From assembly GCA_017394805.1 (NCBI GenBank), contig JAFPXC010000002.1, positions 1 through 40,029 on the forward strand: a stretch of 40,029 bases of DNA, read 5' to 3'. A model generated the notes under the pieces. That model was given only the letters and a program-made list of their open reading frames with translations, was not told where the DNA came from and searched no databases. This document shows, piece by piece, positions 1-9,528 of the stretch. The stretch's first letter is position 1, and each line of letters begins with the position of its first letter. Position numbers and translations under genes: made by a program. This DNA is from Clostridia bacterium. Lineage in GTDB: Bacteria > Bacillota > Clostridia > Christensenellales > CAG-1252.

Positions 1-35
1 GACCAAAAGGTGAAGCCGCGAAGAAGTTTTTGTAC

Positions 36-104
36 CTCTACTTAGGGGATCCTTCGACACGAAGCCTATTGCTTCGGCTCAGGATGACGTACTATTCACG
101 TTAG
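36..104. repeat. dispersed GATCCTTCGACA...GGATGACG element
   Basis: The stretch opens with CTCTACTTAGGGGATCC and closes with CTCAGGATGACGTACT, with an inner inverted repeat (GAAGCC...GGCTC). The opening recurs almost unchanged at 14191-14214 and the closing part at 12965-12980; a looser relative lies at 33290-33325. It ends where the YfcE-type reading frame breaks off, so it may mark the breakpoint. No gene is visible in 1-112. Confidence 0.55.
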
Positions 105-112
105 GCGCAACT

Positions 113-184
113 CTACTTCGCGGCGAACAATGGGGCGAGGCCGGACGATGATCCATGAATATCGGAAGCGATGATCAATTTCAT
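113..184 (-). pseudogene. 5' fragment of a YfcE-type metallophosphoesterase
   Basis: Twenty-three codons beginning MKLIIASDIHGS. The SDIHG motif is the metal-binding N-terminus of the YfcE/MJ0936 phosphodiesterase family, whose members usually run to about 160-180 residues. The start overlaps the stop of the upstream Nudix gene as ATGA, the normal sign of translational coupling, so this was once the second gene of an operon. The frame ends at TAG right where a dispersed intergenic repeat begins, so the rest of the gene is lost or displaced. What is seen is the motif, the overlap and the early stop; truncation by the repeat is inference. Confidence 0.6.
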
Positions 185-579
185 AGGGCAAATTCCTTTT
201 TGATGCGAATGACGATGGGGGCGTCGGCGGGCGCCCATTCCGCGGGGTCGAGCGTGGCGACGGGAAGCCAAGCGGCGCTTTCGTGCTCCAAAAGGCGATA
301 GTCCCCGCGCATACGACAGAGAAACGTGTGCAGGTCGATGGAAAAGTCGGGATAGTCGTGGTGTACGCTCATATAGGGGGCGACCACTTCCGCGTCCAAC
401 GCCATTTCTTCGCGGAGTTCGCGGCGCAACGCGTCCGCTAAGGACTCGCCCGCTTCCTGCTTGCCGCCCACGAATTCGTAGCGGTGGGCGACGTAAGCAT
501 AGTGGCTTTCGCCGCGACGGGCGGCGAAAATGCAACCGTTGTGAATAAAGATGGCACCGACGACGGAAAGAGTTTTCAT
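181..579 (-). CDS. Nudix hydrolase, MutT-like (putative (deoxy)nucleoside triphosphate pyrophosphohydrolase)
   Basis: A 132-residue protein, the usual length for a MutT-type Nudix enzyme, which hydrolyses a nucleoside diphosphate linked to another moiety, classically oxidised dGTP. The Nudix box is visible near residues 40-62: GKQEAGE, then seven residues, then REL.EEMAL. The metal-binding RE..EE core is intact; the box's usual late glycine is alanine here. ATG at 579 is preferred over a TTG five codons upstream. There is no Shine-Dalgarno sequence, but TATAAT lies six bases before the ATG, so the mRNA is probably leaderless. It is coupled by ATGA to a YfcE remnant. The exact substrate cannot be told. 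Confidence 0.85.
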   Translation of the reverse strand: MKTLSVVGAIFIHNGCIFAARRGESHYAYVAHRYEFVGGKQEAGESLADALRRELREEMALDAEVVAPYMSVHHDYPDFSIDLHTFLCRMRGDYRLLEHESAAWLPVATLDPAEWAPADAPIVIRIKKEFAL

Positions 580-585
580 AGTGTG

Positions 586-591
586 ATTATA
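586..591 (-). promoter_or_regulatory. -10 box of the Nudix gene (leaderless)
   Basis: TATAAT on the minus strand, followed by six bases and then the ATG at 579. No convincing -35 hexamer lies 16-18 bases upstream. A start site seven bases past the -10 would fall on the A of the ATG. Confidence 0.5.
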
Positions 592-769
592 CAACCATAC
601 GAACGCCCATTCTTACGAATGGTATCTATACTGCGTATAGATTAGCCGCTGCGCGTCTTGCGTTCGGTTGCAAGGCGGCGCAAGCGTTATGCAAATACTT
701 CGCTTCGCTCGTGCTTGCACGCTTGCTTCTATTATAGCACATTGGAGAAGGAGAGCGCAAGGGGAAATG

Positions 770-885
770 GTGAAGTTTTCGCTATGCGAAAGTGAAGTTT
801 GCGTTGCAAGTGAAGTTCAAGGCTCAGCCTTGAGTGAAGTTTGCGCTTCGGCGCAAGTCGCGGGTTCGCCGAGGGCGAACGCGAT
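770..885. repeat. hairpin array, GTGAAGTT type
   Basis: Four spacers GTGAAGTT at about 770, 792, 810 and 834, each followed by a small perfect hairpin: TTTCGC/GCGAAA, TTGC/GCAA, CAAGGC/GCCTTG and TTGCGC/GCGCAA. A fifth hairpin, GTTCGCC/GGGCGAAC, closes the array. No plausible gene lies in 595-1085; the rest is promoter sequence plus a purine-rich stretch (905-960). Confidence 0.8.
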
Positions 886-959
886 ACGCCGACTGCGGTG
901 CGTGGGGTGAAAACGACGGGCGGGAAGCGGGAAGAAAAGAAAGGCGGGGGAAAAGTCGG

Positions 960-1022
960 TAGAAAGTATTTGCCGAACATTGATAGAAAGTATTTGCCAA
1001 ATACAAATATTTGTTGTATGAT
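960..1022 (+). promoter_or_regulatory. promoter with a 24-bp direct repeat
   Basis: TTGCCA (994-999), 17 bases, TATGAT (1017-1022). TAGAAAGTATTTGCC occurs at 960-974 and again at 984-998, a 24-base period that places the second copy over the -35. A phased repeat at a -35 is a plausible regulator site. The start site would be near 1029, giving a leader of about 57 bases before the ATG at 1086. Confidence 0.65.
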
Positions 1023-1085
1023 ATCATAGATATATTGCGTGCGGAGGCACATAGGTGCGCCAAAGCGCGAAACAAGGAGATATAT

Positions 1086-2132
1086 ATGGCAAGAACGGAT
1101 TTGATTCTCAAACTCAACGTGCGAAAAGACGAAAGAACCGTGACTCCCGTGGAAACGGGCGGGCATATCTCGTATTTATTCCGGACCTTTTCGGGCAAAT
1201 TCCGCAACGTCGCGTTGACCAACCTGGTGTACGCCGCCATCTTCGCGCTGCCCCTCTTGTTTTCGGCCTTTATCCTGCCGAACATTATGCTGGGCCAAGT
1301 GATGAACGGCAGAAGTTTCATCGGTAACTTCGGCATTGGCTTTCCCAACGTGGCGGACGACGTGAACGCGGCTTTGGGCGAGTTGATGCGTTGGTATCGC
1401 ATACTCATCTTCCCCTGCAATATCGGCTCGATATTCCTGGCCGTATTCGGCCTGTCGGGCGTATTCCACGTGTCGCGCGGACTTATGTGGGACGAGAAAG
1501 TGAAAATGCGCTCCTTCTTCCGCGGTATCAAGGCCTTGTGGAAACAGTTTTTGTGGATGGCCGCCGTGACGGCGGGCGTGGCCGCCGCGATGATGTACGG
1601 CATGGGTTGGCACATGGAATTGTATTTGACGGGCGCCGCCACCGCGGGCAGTTGGATATTGTTCTTCGTATTGGTGCTGGTGGGCTTCGTGTACGTGATG
1701 CATCTCGGTATGCTGATGCCGATCGTGGCGTGCTACCGCTTCAAGGCGAAAGAGGCCATTGAAAACGCCTTTTTGCTGAACGCCATTTCGCCCATCACGG
1801 CCTTTATCGTATCCGCGTTCGTGGTGGGTATCGTGCTGTTGTCCTTGATGAGCCCCTTCGTGGCCTATCTGCTGGTGGCGTTTTTGCTGACGATGGGCTT
1901 TATGTTCTTCTCGATGACGTACACGGGCTACGCGCAATACTGCTTCGACAGTTTCATCGTGCCCCAAGTGGACCCCAAAAATCCCGATAAGCGCCGCGAA
2001 GTGGTGGTGCAAAAACGCGGGGGCGAGGTGCAAGAGAAGAATCCTTACGCCAAACAGCAACAGAAAGCGCCCCAAAAGTACGGGCAATATAAGGCCACGA
2101 ACGGCAAGAAGCGCAAGAAGAAAAAGAAATGA
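1086..2132 (+). CDS. polytopic membrane protein, possibly DUF624/YesL-like
   Basis: 348 residues with about six hydrophobic segments. The first spans roughly residues 42-70 after a soluble N-terminus, followed by a stretch near residues 75-100 and further membrane spans up to about 300. The C-terminus is soluble and ends in a run of lysines. The middle stretch GLMWDEKVKMRSFFRG plus the overall topology resemble YesL/DUF624 proteins, which often sit near sugar-uptake genes, but no such genes are nearby, so the family call is tentative. ATG at 1086 follows AAGGAGA by five bases. The gene overlaps the next one by ATGA, so the two are probably co-translated. No catalytic motif is visible. Confidence 0.7.
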   Translation: MARTDLILKLNVRKDERTVTPVETGGHISYLFRTFSGKFRNVALTNLVYAAIFALPLLFSAFILPNIMLGQVMNGRSFIGNFGIGFPNVADDVNAALGELMRWYRILIFPCNIGSIFLAVFGLSGVFHVSRGLMWDEKVKMRSFFRGIKALWKQFLWMAAVTAGVAAAMMYGMGWHMELYLTGAATAGSWILFFVLVLVGFVYVMHLGMLMPIVACYRFKAKEAIENAFLLNAISPITAFIVSAFVVGIVLLSLMSPFVAYLLVAFLLTMGFMFFSMTYTGYAQYCFDSFIVPQVDPKNPDKRREVVVQKRGGEVQEKNPYAKQQQKAPQKYGQYKATNGKKRKKKKK

Positions 2133-2848
2133 GTTACGACGTATTGAGCCGTCATTACGACCGCTTGATGGGGGATTTTCCGTACGAGAAATATCTCGCG
2201 TTCATCCGCCCAAAGGCGGGGGAAAAGTGCCTCGACCTGGCCTGCGGTACGGGGAAAGTGTCCCGTATGCTGGCCGCGCAAGGCGCAATGGTGCACGGCG
2301 TGGATATCTCGGAATGTATGCTGAATATCGCGGTGCGCGAAGCGCGGGCGCAAGGTCTTGCGGTGACGTTCGGCCAAGGCGATATGCGCAAATTCGAGGG
2401 CACGGGATACGACCTCGTGACCTGCGTGTCGGACGGGTTGAACTATATCCCCACGAAAGACCTGCCGCCCCTCTTCGAGCGGGTGGAAGCCGCCCTCGCG
2501 GGAGGGGGACGAATGGTCTTCGACGTGTCTACTCCGTATAAACTGAGGGAAGTGCTGGGCGATAACGTCTACTATGAAGATTACGACGATTTGACCTACT
2601 ATTGGGAGAACGCCTATAGCGAGCGCACCAAAAGCGTGCGAATGAAATTGACCTTCTTCGAGAAAGTGGGCGACGCTTACCGAAGAGAAGAGGAAACGCA
2701 AAAACAGTACGCGCACGAGGCGGAGGACATTCGAGCCGCCCTCGACCAAGCGGGGCTAACGATTGCCCGCCGTGTGGACGGCGACGCCTTCGACAAGGTG
2801 CGGGCAAAGAGCCTGCGGTGGGTGTACGACGTGAGAAAAAAGAGGTGA
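2129..2848 (+). CDS. class I SAM-dependent methyltransferase
   Basis: 239 residues. Motif I, LDLACGTGKVS (about residues 35-45), is the glycine-rich SAM-binding loop. VHGVDIS (about 55-61) supplies the acidic residue that binds the ribose hydroxyls, GQGDMRKF is the motif near the adenine, and DLVTCVSDGLNYI corresponds to motif IV. Length and order match small stand-alone methyltransferases of the UbiE/YodH-like group. The substrate is unknown: it could be a small molecule, a tRNA or a protein. It starts within the stop of the upstream membrane-protein gene and is followed three bases later by hslO, so it belongs to the same transcription unit. Confidence 0.85.
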   Translation: MSYDVLSRHYDRLMGDFPYEKYLAFIRPKAGEKCLDLACGTGKVSRMLAAQGAMVHGVDISECMLNIAVREARAQGLAVTFGQGDMRKFEGTGYDLVTCVSDGLNYIPTKDLPPLFERVEAALAGGGRMVFDVSTPYKLREVLGDNVYYEDYDDLTYYWENAYSERTKSVRMKLTFFEKVGDAYRREEETQKQYAHEAEDIRAALDQAGLTIARRVDGDAFDKVRAKSLRWVYDVRKKR

Positions 2849-2851
2849 AAA

Positions 2852-3739
2852 ATGGACAGCATAGCGAAAGCGTTGGTTTTCAACGGATTGGTGAAAGTGG
2901 CGGCCTTGGATACGACCGAAATAGTGCAACGCGCCATAGAATTGCATAAGACGTCGAAAGTGGCTTCGGTGGCTTTGGGAAAAACCCTGACCGTGGCCGC
3001 CTATATGGGCAACGAGATGAAGGGCGCGGACGATAGGTTGAGTATCAATATCGTGTCGGACGGGCCTTTGCAGAATATCGTGGTGGCCGCCGCGCACGGT
3101 ACGGTACGCGGCTACGTCGCTAACCCGCAGGCAGAAGTGCCCGCCCTCGGAAACGGCAAGCAAAACACGGGAAAGGCCATCGGCTCGGGCACGGTGAACG
3201 TGGTGAAAGACCTCGGCCTCAAAGAGTGCTATACGGGGAAGTCGGAGATCGTCAACGGCAGTATCGACCAAGACTTCGCTTGGTACTTTACCGAAAGCGA
3301 AGGACAGCCCACGGCCCTGGCGCTCGCGGTCAACCTGGACGAAGAGGGGAATTGCACCTCGGCGGGCGGTATCGTGATACAGCCCATGCCCGATTGCCCC
3401 GACCATATCCTCGTGATGCTGGAGGATATCGCGATGAACTTCGCCGAGATAGACAAATTGGTGGCCTTCCGTAACGCCGAAAAACTCATCGACGATTATT
3501 TCGGCCACTTCGACATAGAATACTTCGAGCCCACGCACCCCACGTATCGGTGTATATGCAGCCCCTCGTATATGGCGGGCGTGGTGCGCAGTCTCGGACG
3601 GAACGAGTGCGTCAATATCTTGATGGAAAGGGGGAGTATCGAAATCGTGTGCCACTTCTGCAATACGAAGTACAACTTCGACAAACAACAGGTGATAGAT
3701 ATCTGGCAGGAATGGGATAGAACGCATAAGAAAGCATGA
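2852..3739 (+). CDS. hslO: Hsp33 redox-regulated chaperonin
   Basis: 295 residues, the family's usual length. Hsp33 is a cytosolic holdase switched on by oxidation of a zinc-binding cysteine centre. The four zinc cysteines are present as C234-x-C236 and C267-x2-C270 near the C-terminus. The N-terminal fold shows DRLSINIVSDGPLQNIVV and VRGYVANP, both typical of the family. ATG at 2852 follows AGAGGTG. The stop overlaps the next start (ATGA at 3736). Sitting inside a housekeeping operon rather than with heat-shock genes is common in clostridia. The identification is firm. Confidence 0.96.
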   Translation: MDSIAKALVFNGLVKVAALDTTEIVQRAIELHKTSKVASVALGKTLTVAAYMGNEMKGADDRLSINIVSDGPLQNIVVAAAHGTVRGYVANPQAEVPALGNGKQNTGKAIGSGTVNVVKDLGLKECYTGKSEIVNGSIDQDFAWYFTESEGQPTALALAVNLDEEGNCTSAGGIVIQPMPDCPDHILVMLEDIAMNFAEIDKLVAFRNAEKLIDDYFGHFDIEYFEPTHPTYRCICSPSYMAGVVRSLGRNECVNILMERGSIEIVCHFCNTKYNFDKQQVIDIWQEWDRTHKKA

Positions 3740-5376
3740 TACTTGGATTTGCGGAAACGGCCGAATATTGGCTGGAACAAAGTCGAATAGCCAAACAGGA
3801 AAAGCGTATGAAGGACGCGCTACTTTGCGCGTACCGCGCCATGCGCATAGACGACGCGTTTGCCTATCGTCTGGCCTATGCCGAAACGCTATTGGATATG
3901 AAACAATACAAAATGGCGGCGGCCGTTTGCTTGCGTTATACGGGGAAATTCCGCGATGAAGAATATATGGACTACTGCACGCTGTTGTGCGACGCGGCGG
4001 CGAGAATGGGCGATATGTCCGCCTACGTGCATTATCAAATGGAGATCATGCGCGAGAGTGAATTTTTCGACGAAGAGGGCTTCGACGAGGTCGTGAACGA
4101 CTTTATGAAGCACTTCGAAGAGCGCGAGCAGAAAAAGAATTTCGCCTTTGTCGACGACTTGCGCAAACGGAAGCACCGCGCGTGGTACGACGAACTCTAC
4201 GACGCGTATATACGGGGAAATTATCGCCGCGCTTTGGAATTGGTGGAAGACCTTGACGGCGAAAACGAGTTTTACGTCGAAGCGCTGTTTATCTGGGGTA
4301 TGAGCCTGGCTAAGACGGGCGACGTGGAGGAAGGCAAGCGAAAATTGTGGGAGATGTACGGCCTGACCAAGCACGATTCGCGCGTGCTGTATTACCTCGA
4401 CGAAATGGGCGACGGTCTGACCGACGAGGAAATGCAAAAGGGATTGTCCGCTTTGGCGCCCGACGGCAACAAGGACAATATGGCCATGGCGAGCATTTGC
4501 GCGTATATGCACGCTCTGCACAAAACCGCTCTATACTACGCGCAAGCCGCCTACGATATAGAGCCGTACGACGTGGAGAGCGGACTGCGCTTGGCCGCGG
4601 CGTATTATAACCTCGGCGATAGGGAAAACGGGGATAGGTATTACCGCGAAGTGCTGGAAACCTACGCGGGATTCTTCCCGCGCGTGCTGGCGGACGTTCG
4701 CCTCGAAGCCCCCGTCGACCTCAACTTCGACTATGCGCCGGCGGAGACGTACGACGCGGTGGCGCGTTACGTGCGCAAATTGCAGGAAGGGGAGTATATG
4801 GCCGTGCTGATGCAGACCGACCTCGATTTTCGCGAGTGCGTGCGCTTCCTCTTGACCGCGCCCAACGCGGACCAAGTGGCTTTGGCCAAATTGGCGGGGG
4901 AGACCTGCGAGTGGCTGACGCCCGAGGGAATCCGCTTCGAGCGCGACCTTTTGATAGACCCCGCAACGGGGCGAACGGTGCGATTCCGCCTGCTGTTGAA
5001 CCTGCTCGACAAGGTGCGCAAAGGTACGGTGAACGTGACCGTGGACTGGGTGTGCGAAACCTTCAAACTGAAAGTGCCCCCGTCATTTGAGGATTTCAGC
5101 CCCGATATGCGGCGCGTGTACGGGTATGCGTATCTGGAAATGGTGGGGCAAAACGCGCATAGAGAATTGAAACTGTCCAAAGTGATGGAAAAACTATACC
5201 TCAATCTGCCCGCCGAGAACTATCAAGCCGACGTGATGGGGTTGGCCGTGGTCGTGGGCGCGAAAATCGCCGACCTCGGGCCGCTCCTCACCGAAAAAGT
5301 GTTGGATAGCGGGTGGGATATCGATCTCTTTATGGGGTACGTGGACCTCGTAAAGCAGACGTTGAAAAACGCGTGA
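3736..5376 (+). CDS. TPR-repeat protein of unknown function
   Basis: 546 residues, predicted cytosolic, with no signal peptide or membrane span. Alternating helix pairs with TPR character are visible in the first 320 residues, for example around RMKDALLCAYRAMRIDDAF, RGNYRRALELVEDL and ALYYAQAAYDIEPYDVESG. The last 200 residues look globular and lack a recognisable motif. TPR domains bind other proteins, so a scaffold role is likely, but no partner can be named. It is translationally coupled to hslO upstream and lies two bases before nth downstream. I do not recognise an orthologue with a known role. Confidence 0.75.
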   Translation: MILGFAETAEYWLEQSRIAKQEKRMKDALLCAYRAMRIDDAFAYRLAYAETLLDMKQYKMAAAVCLRYTGKFRDEEYMDYCTLLCDAAARMGDMSAYVHYQMEIMRESEFFDEEGFDEVVNDFMKHFEEREQKKNFAFVDDLRKRKHRAWYDELYDAYIRGNYRRALELVEDLDGENEFYVEALFIWGMSLAKTGDVEEGKRKLWEMYGLTKHDSRVLYYLDEMGDGLTDEEMQKGLSALAPDGNKDNMAMASICAYMHALHKTALYYAQAAYDIEPYDVESGLRLAAAYYNLGDRENGDRYYREVLETYAGFFPRVLADVRLEAPVDLNFDYAPAETYDAVARYVRKLQEGEYMAVLMQTDLDFRECVRFLLTAPNADQVALAKLAGETCEWLTPEGIRFERDLLIDPATGRTVRFRLLLNLLDKVRKGTVNVTVDWVCETFKLKVPPSFEDFSPDMRRVYGYAYLEMVGQNAHRELKLSKVMEKLYLNLPAENYQADVMGLAVVVGAKIADLGPLLTEKVLDSGWDIDLFMGYVDLVKQTLKNA

Positions 5377-5378
5377 AT

Positions 5379-6004
5379 ATGAACGAACGAGAGATAAAAC
5401 AAACGCTTGCGGAATTGCGGAAGATGCACCCCGAGGCCGAGTGCGAATTGGTGTACGGCACGCCCTACGAATTGTTGGTGAGCGTGATATTGTCCGCACA
5501 ATGTACGGATAAGCGCGTGAACGAAGTGACGCCCGCCTTGTTCCGCTGGTGCAATACGCCCGAAGAAATGGCGAAGAAGACCGAGGAGGAGTTGATACCC
5601 TATATCCGCAGTTGCGGCTTTTACAACAACAAGGCGAAGAATATCATCGCCTGCGCCAAGTCCTTGGTGGAACGCTTCGGGGGCGAGGTGCCCAAAACCG
5701 TGGAGGAACTGGTGACCTTGGCGGGCGTGGGGCGGAAAACCGCCAACGTGGTGTACGCCGTGGCGTTCGGCGGGGACGCTATCCCCGTGGATACGCACGT
5801 CTTCCGCTTGGCGCACAGGCTGGGGCTGAGCGACGCGAATACGCCCGAAGGGGTGGAGAAAGACCTCAATCGACAAGTGCCCAAGGAAGAGTGGAGCGCC
5901 TTCCACCACCTGCTCATTCACCACGGGCGGTACGTGTGCAAGGCGAGAAACCCCGAATGCGAACGGTGCGAAATAACGCATTGCGGGGAACGCCGAGGGC
6001 GTAA

Positions 6005-6008
<4 letters not shown>
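5379..6008 (+). CDS. nth: endonuclease III (DNA glycosylase/AP lyase)
   Basis: 209 residues, close to the E. coli enzyme, which excises oxidised pyrimidines and nicks the resulting abasic site. The helix-hairpin-helix LAGVGRKTANVV carries the catalytic lysine K120 and VDTH carries D138, at the same positions as in E. coli. The iron-sulfur cysteines are C187, C194, C197 and C202: the last gap is four residues where the usual pattern C-x6-C-x2-C-x5-C has five. ATG at 5379 is chosen because it begins the family N-terminus directly after the upstream stop. The last residues GERRGRK are encoded by sequence merging into a hairpin array that starts at the stop codon. Confidence 0.95.
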
Positions 6009-7375
<1,367 letters not shown>

Positions 7376-7392
7376 GGAAAGGAGAAGAAAAA

Positions 7393-7851
7393 ATGTTGAC
7401 GAGTAAGCAAAGATCGAGATTGATGGGGTTGTCAGCCAAGTTGCCGACGACTATGAATATAGGTAAGAACGGCGTGGGAGAAGGCGTCCTCGACAAGTTG
7501 GACGAACTGCTCAATCGCTACGAGTTGGTGAAAGTGGGCGTGTTGAAAAACAGCGGCACCACGGCGAAAGACCTCATCAACGAATTGGCCGACACGCTGG
7601 GCGCCGAGCCCGTGCACGCCATCGGCGGGAAGATAATCCTGTACCGTTACAGTACGGCCGAGGGCGTGGAACACGTGGCGTTGGACGAGGAGACCGCACG
7701 GCGCAACGAGCGGGAGAAAGAGCGCGAGGCCAAAAAACAGGAAGCAACCAAACGCGAGGCCAAAAAGGCCGCGTTGGCAAAACCATACCGCCCCGAGAAA
7801 AAGCACGGAGTGCACAAGGGCAAGGGTAGCAAACCTACGAAAAAGAAATAG
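7393..7851 (+). CDS. yhbY: YhbY-type CRM-domain RNA-binding protein with a basic tail
   Basis: 152 residues. The first 95 form a CRS1-YhbY (CRM) domain, including LMGLSAKLPTTMNIGKNG with the RNA-contacting GKNG loop, and GVLKN. YhbY proteins bind pre-50S particles. The family's usual length is about 97 residues; here a further 55 residues rich in lysine, arginine and glutamate follow, ending KGSKPTKKK. This tail is probably disordered and could add nonspecific RNA affinity. ATG at 7393 follows AGGAGAAG. The gene lies 17 bases after obgE and 9 before the aminopeptidase gene. Confidence 0.92.
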   Translation: MLTSKQRSRLMGLSAKLPTTMNIGKNGVGEGVLDKLDELLNRYELVKVGVLKNSGTTAKDLINELADTLGAEPVHAIGGKIILYRYSTAEGVEHVALDEETARRNEREKEREAKKQEATKREAKKAALAKPYRPEKKHGVHKGKGSKPTKKK

Positions 7852-7860
7852 GAGGAAGCT

Positions 7861-9093
7861 ATGGCAACGAAGAAAACGTATCGGCAATACGCCCGCGTGA
7901 TCGTGTCGGCGGGCGTCAACCTGAAAAAGGGCGAGATATTGGTGATAAACGCGCCTATATCGGCCAAAGAATTGGTGCTGGAAGTGACCAAAGCGGCCTA
8001 CAAAAAGGGCGCGGACAGAGTGTACGTGGATTGGCGCGACGACGACGTGGGCAAGTTGTCCCTGACGATGGGCGGCGGAAGACGGCAACTTGAACCCGCC
8101 AAATGGGAAATAGATTATAAACAATATATGGTGGACAACGGGGTGTGCTACCTCAATATGTTGAGCGGAGACCCCGAATTGTATGCCGATGTGGACAAGG
8201 AATTGCTGGTGAAAGTGGCGCGGGCAAGGCATATGAATTTTGCCTTTTTCAGCGACGCGGTGACCGAAAACCTCATTAAATGGTGCATAGTGGGCGTGCC
8301 CGACCTGGCTTGGGCCAAGAAAGTCTTTCCCGACCTCACGCCCAAAGCCGCGCTCAATAAGTTGTGGGAGTACGTGGCGCACATCATGCGCCTGGATACC
8401 GCCAATCCCCTTGCGGCCTGGAAAGAACATAACGAGAACCTGAAACGGCGCTCGAAGATCCTCAACGAAATGGGGCTAAAACGCCTGCATTACACCAACG
8501 CGCTGGGTACCGACCTGTGGCTCGGGTTGCCCGACGGATACGTCTTCGAGGGTGGTAGCGAGAAGCATAGGAAGGGAAGCACGTTCAACCCGAATATGCC
8601 GACCGAAGAGATTTTCTCGGCGCCCTACAAGTACGGGGTGGACGGCAAAGTGGTGGCGAGTATGCCCCTCTATCACAACGGCGCGAAAGTGTCCGGCTTC
8701 GGCTTCGTGTTCGAGAAGGGCAAGATCGTGGACTATTGGGCCGAAGAGGGCAAGGATATCCTCGAAGGTATCCTCGGTACGGACGAGGGGAGCCGCTACC
8801 TCGGCGAAGTGGCGTTGGTGCCCTACGACAGCCCCATCAGCAACCTGCAAACCCTCTTCCTCGAAACCCTGTTCGACGAGAACGCCTCGTGTCACCTCGC
8901 CATCGGCACCGCCTATCCTTCGTGCGTGAAGGGCGGGCTGGAAATGGACGAGGAAGAACTGGAAAAAGCGGGGATAAACGTGAGCCACGAACACGTGGAC
9001 TTTATGATAGGTACGTCCGATCTGCGTATCGACGGCGAAACGGCCGACGGGGCAGTCGTGGAAATATTCGTAAACGGAAACTTCGCGTTTTGA
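7861..9093 (+). CDS. M29-family metallo-aminopeptidase
   Basis: 410 residues, the family's usual size (AmpS/PepS/AmpT). These cytosolic dinuclear-metal enzymes remove N-terminal residues from peptides. The metal and catalytic residues sit in recognisable motifs: NMPTEEIFSAP (about residue 250), LGEVALV (about 317), CHLAIG (about 344) and HEHVDFMIGTSDL (about 377-389). The N-terminal domain begins YRQYARVIVSAGVNLKKGE, typical of the family. AGGAGG precedes the ATG by four bases. It lies in the obgE transcription unit. Confidence 0.93.
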   Translation: MATKKTYRQYARVIVSAGVNLKKGEILVINAPISAKELVLEVTKAAYKKGADRVYVDWRDDDVGKLSLTMGGGRRQLEPAKWEIDYKQYMVDNGVCYLNMLSGDPELYADVDKELLVKVARARHMNFAFFSDAVTENLIKWCIVGVPDLAWAKKVFPDLTPKAALNKLWEYVAHIMRLDTANPLAAWKEHNENLKRRSKILNEMGLKRLHYTNALGTDLWLGLPDGYVFEGGSEKHRKGSTFNPNMPTEEIFSAPYKYGVDGKVVASMPLYHNGAKVSGFGFVFEKGKIVDYWAEEGKDILEGILGTDEGSRYLGEVALVPYDSPISNLQTLFLETLFDENASCHLAIGTAYPSCVKGGLEMDEEELEKAGINVSHEHVDFMIGTSDLRIDGETADGAVVEIFVNGNFAF

Positions 9094-9123
9094 CGAAGAA
9101 CCGCATGAAAAGAGGTGAAAACT

Positions 9124-9528
9124 ATGGAAAACAGAAAATTGAATTGGCAAGTATTCCCCATCGAATTGATCGTCTTGACCGTGTATCTGGCCGTCGGTTT
9201 TACGCTGCATCTATGGCACCCCACTTGGTTGGTGTTTTTGGCGATCCCTCTGTATCATTGGACGGTGGATATCATCCGCAATAAACGCATCAAGGGATTG
9301 CCTACCTTCCTGTCGGTGTGGGGGAGCACGGTGGTGTACCTCGCCGTCGGATTCAGCCTGGGGATTTGGCACCCCACTTGGCTGGTGTTTATGTCCGTGC
9401 CCATCGTGGGCGGGTTGGAAGGATTCTTCGCGGGCGGTATACGCGGTCAAATCAATAAGACCAAAGACAATATCAAAAAGAAAATCATCGGCGAAGATAA
9501 AGAGGGCGACCACGCGGATATCGAATAA
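9124..9528 (+). CDS. small membrane protein with a duplicated two-helix hairpin
   Basis: 134 residues. The sequence VYLAVGF.L..WHPTWLVF occurs twice, at about residues 22-42 and 73-93, each forming a pair of short hydrophobic stretches around a WHPTW turn. Four membrane segments are therefore likely, with an acidic, lysine-rich cytosolic tail. The two halves match at nearly every position over about 20 residues, so this looks like an internal duplication. WHPxWL hairpins occur in several uncharacterised Firmicutes membrane proteins; no function is known to me. ATG at 9124 follows AGAGGTG; a GTG at 9115 lies inside that ribosome site. The stop overlaps the next start. Confidence 0.75.
   Translation: MENRKLNWQVFPIELIVLTVYLAVGFTLHLWHPTWLVFLAIPLYHWTVDIIRNKRIKGLPTFLSVWGSTVVYLAVGFSLGIWHPTWLVFMSVPIVGGLEGFFAGGIRGQINKTKDNIKKKIIGEDKEGDHADIE

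Noticed and set aside
770..885. CRISPR array
   Set aside because: The constant spacer is eight or nine bases and the variable parts are self-complementary hairpins, not unique spacers of 30 or more bases; no cas genes.
668..910. open frame across the hairpin array
   Set aside because: It translates the repeat spacers themselves (SEVCVASEVQ-type strings) and has no ribosome site; an array artefact.
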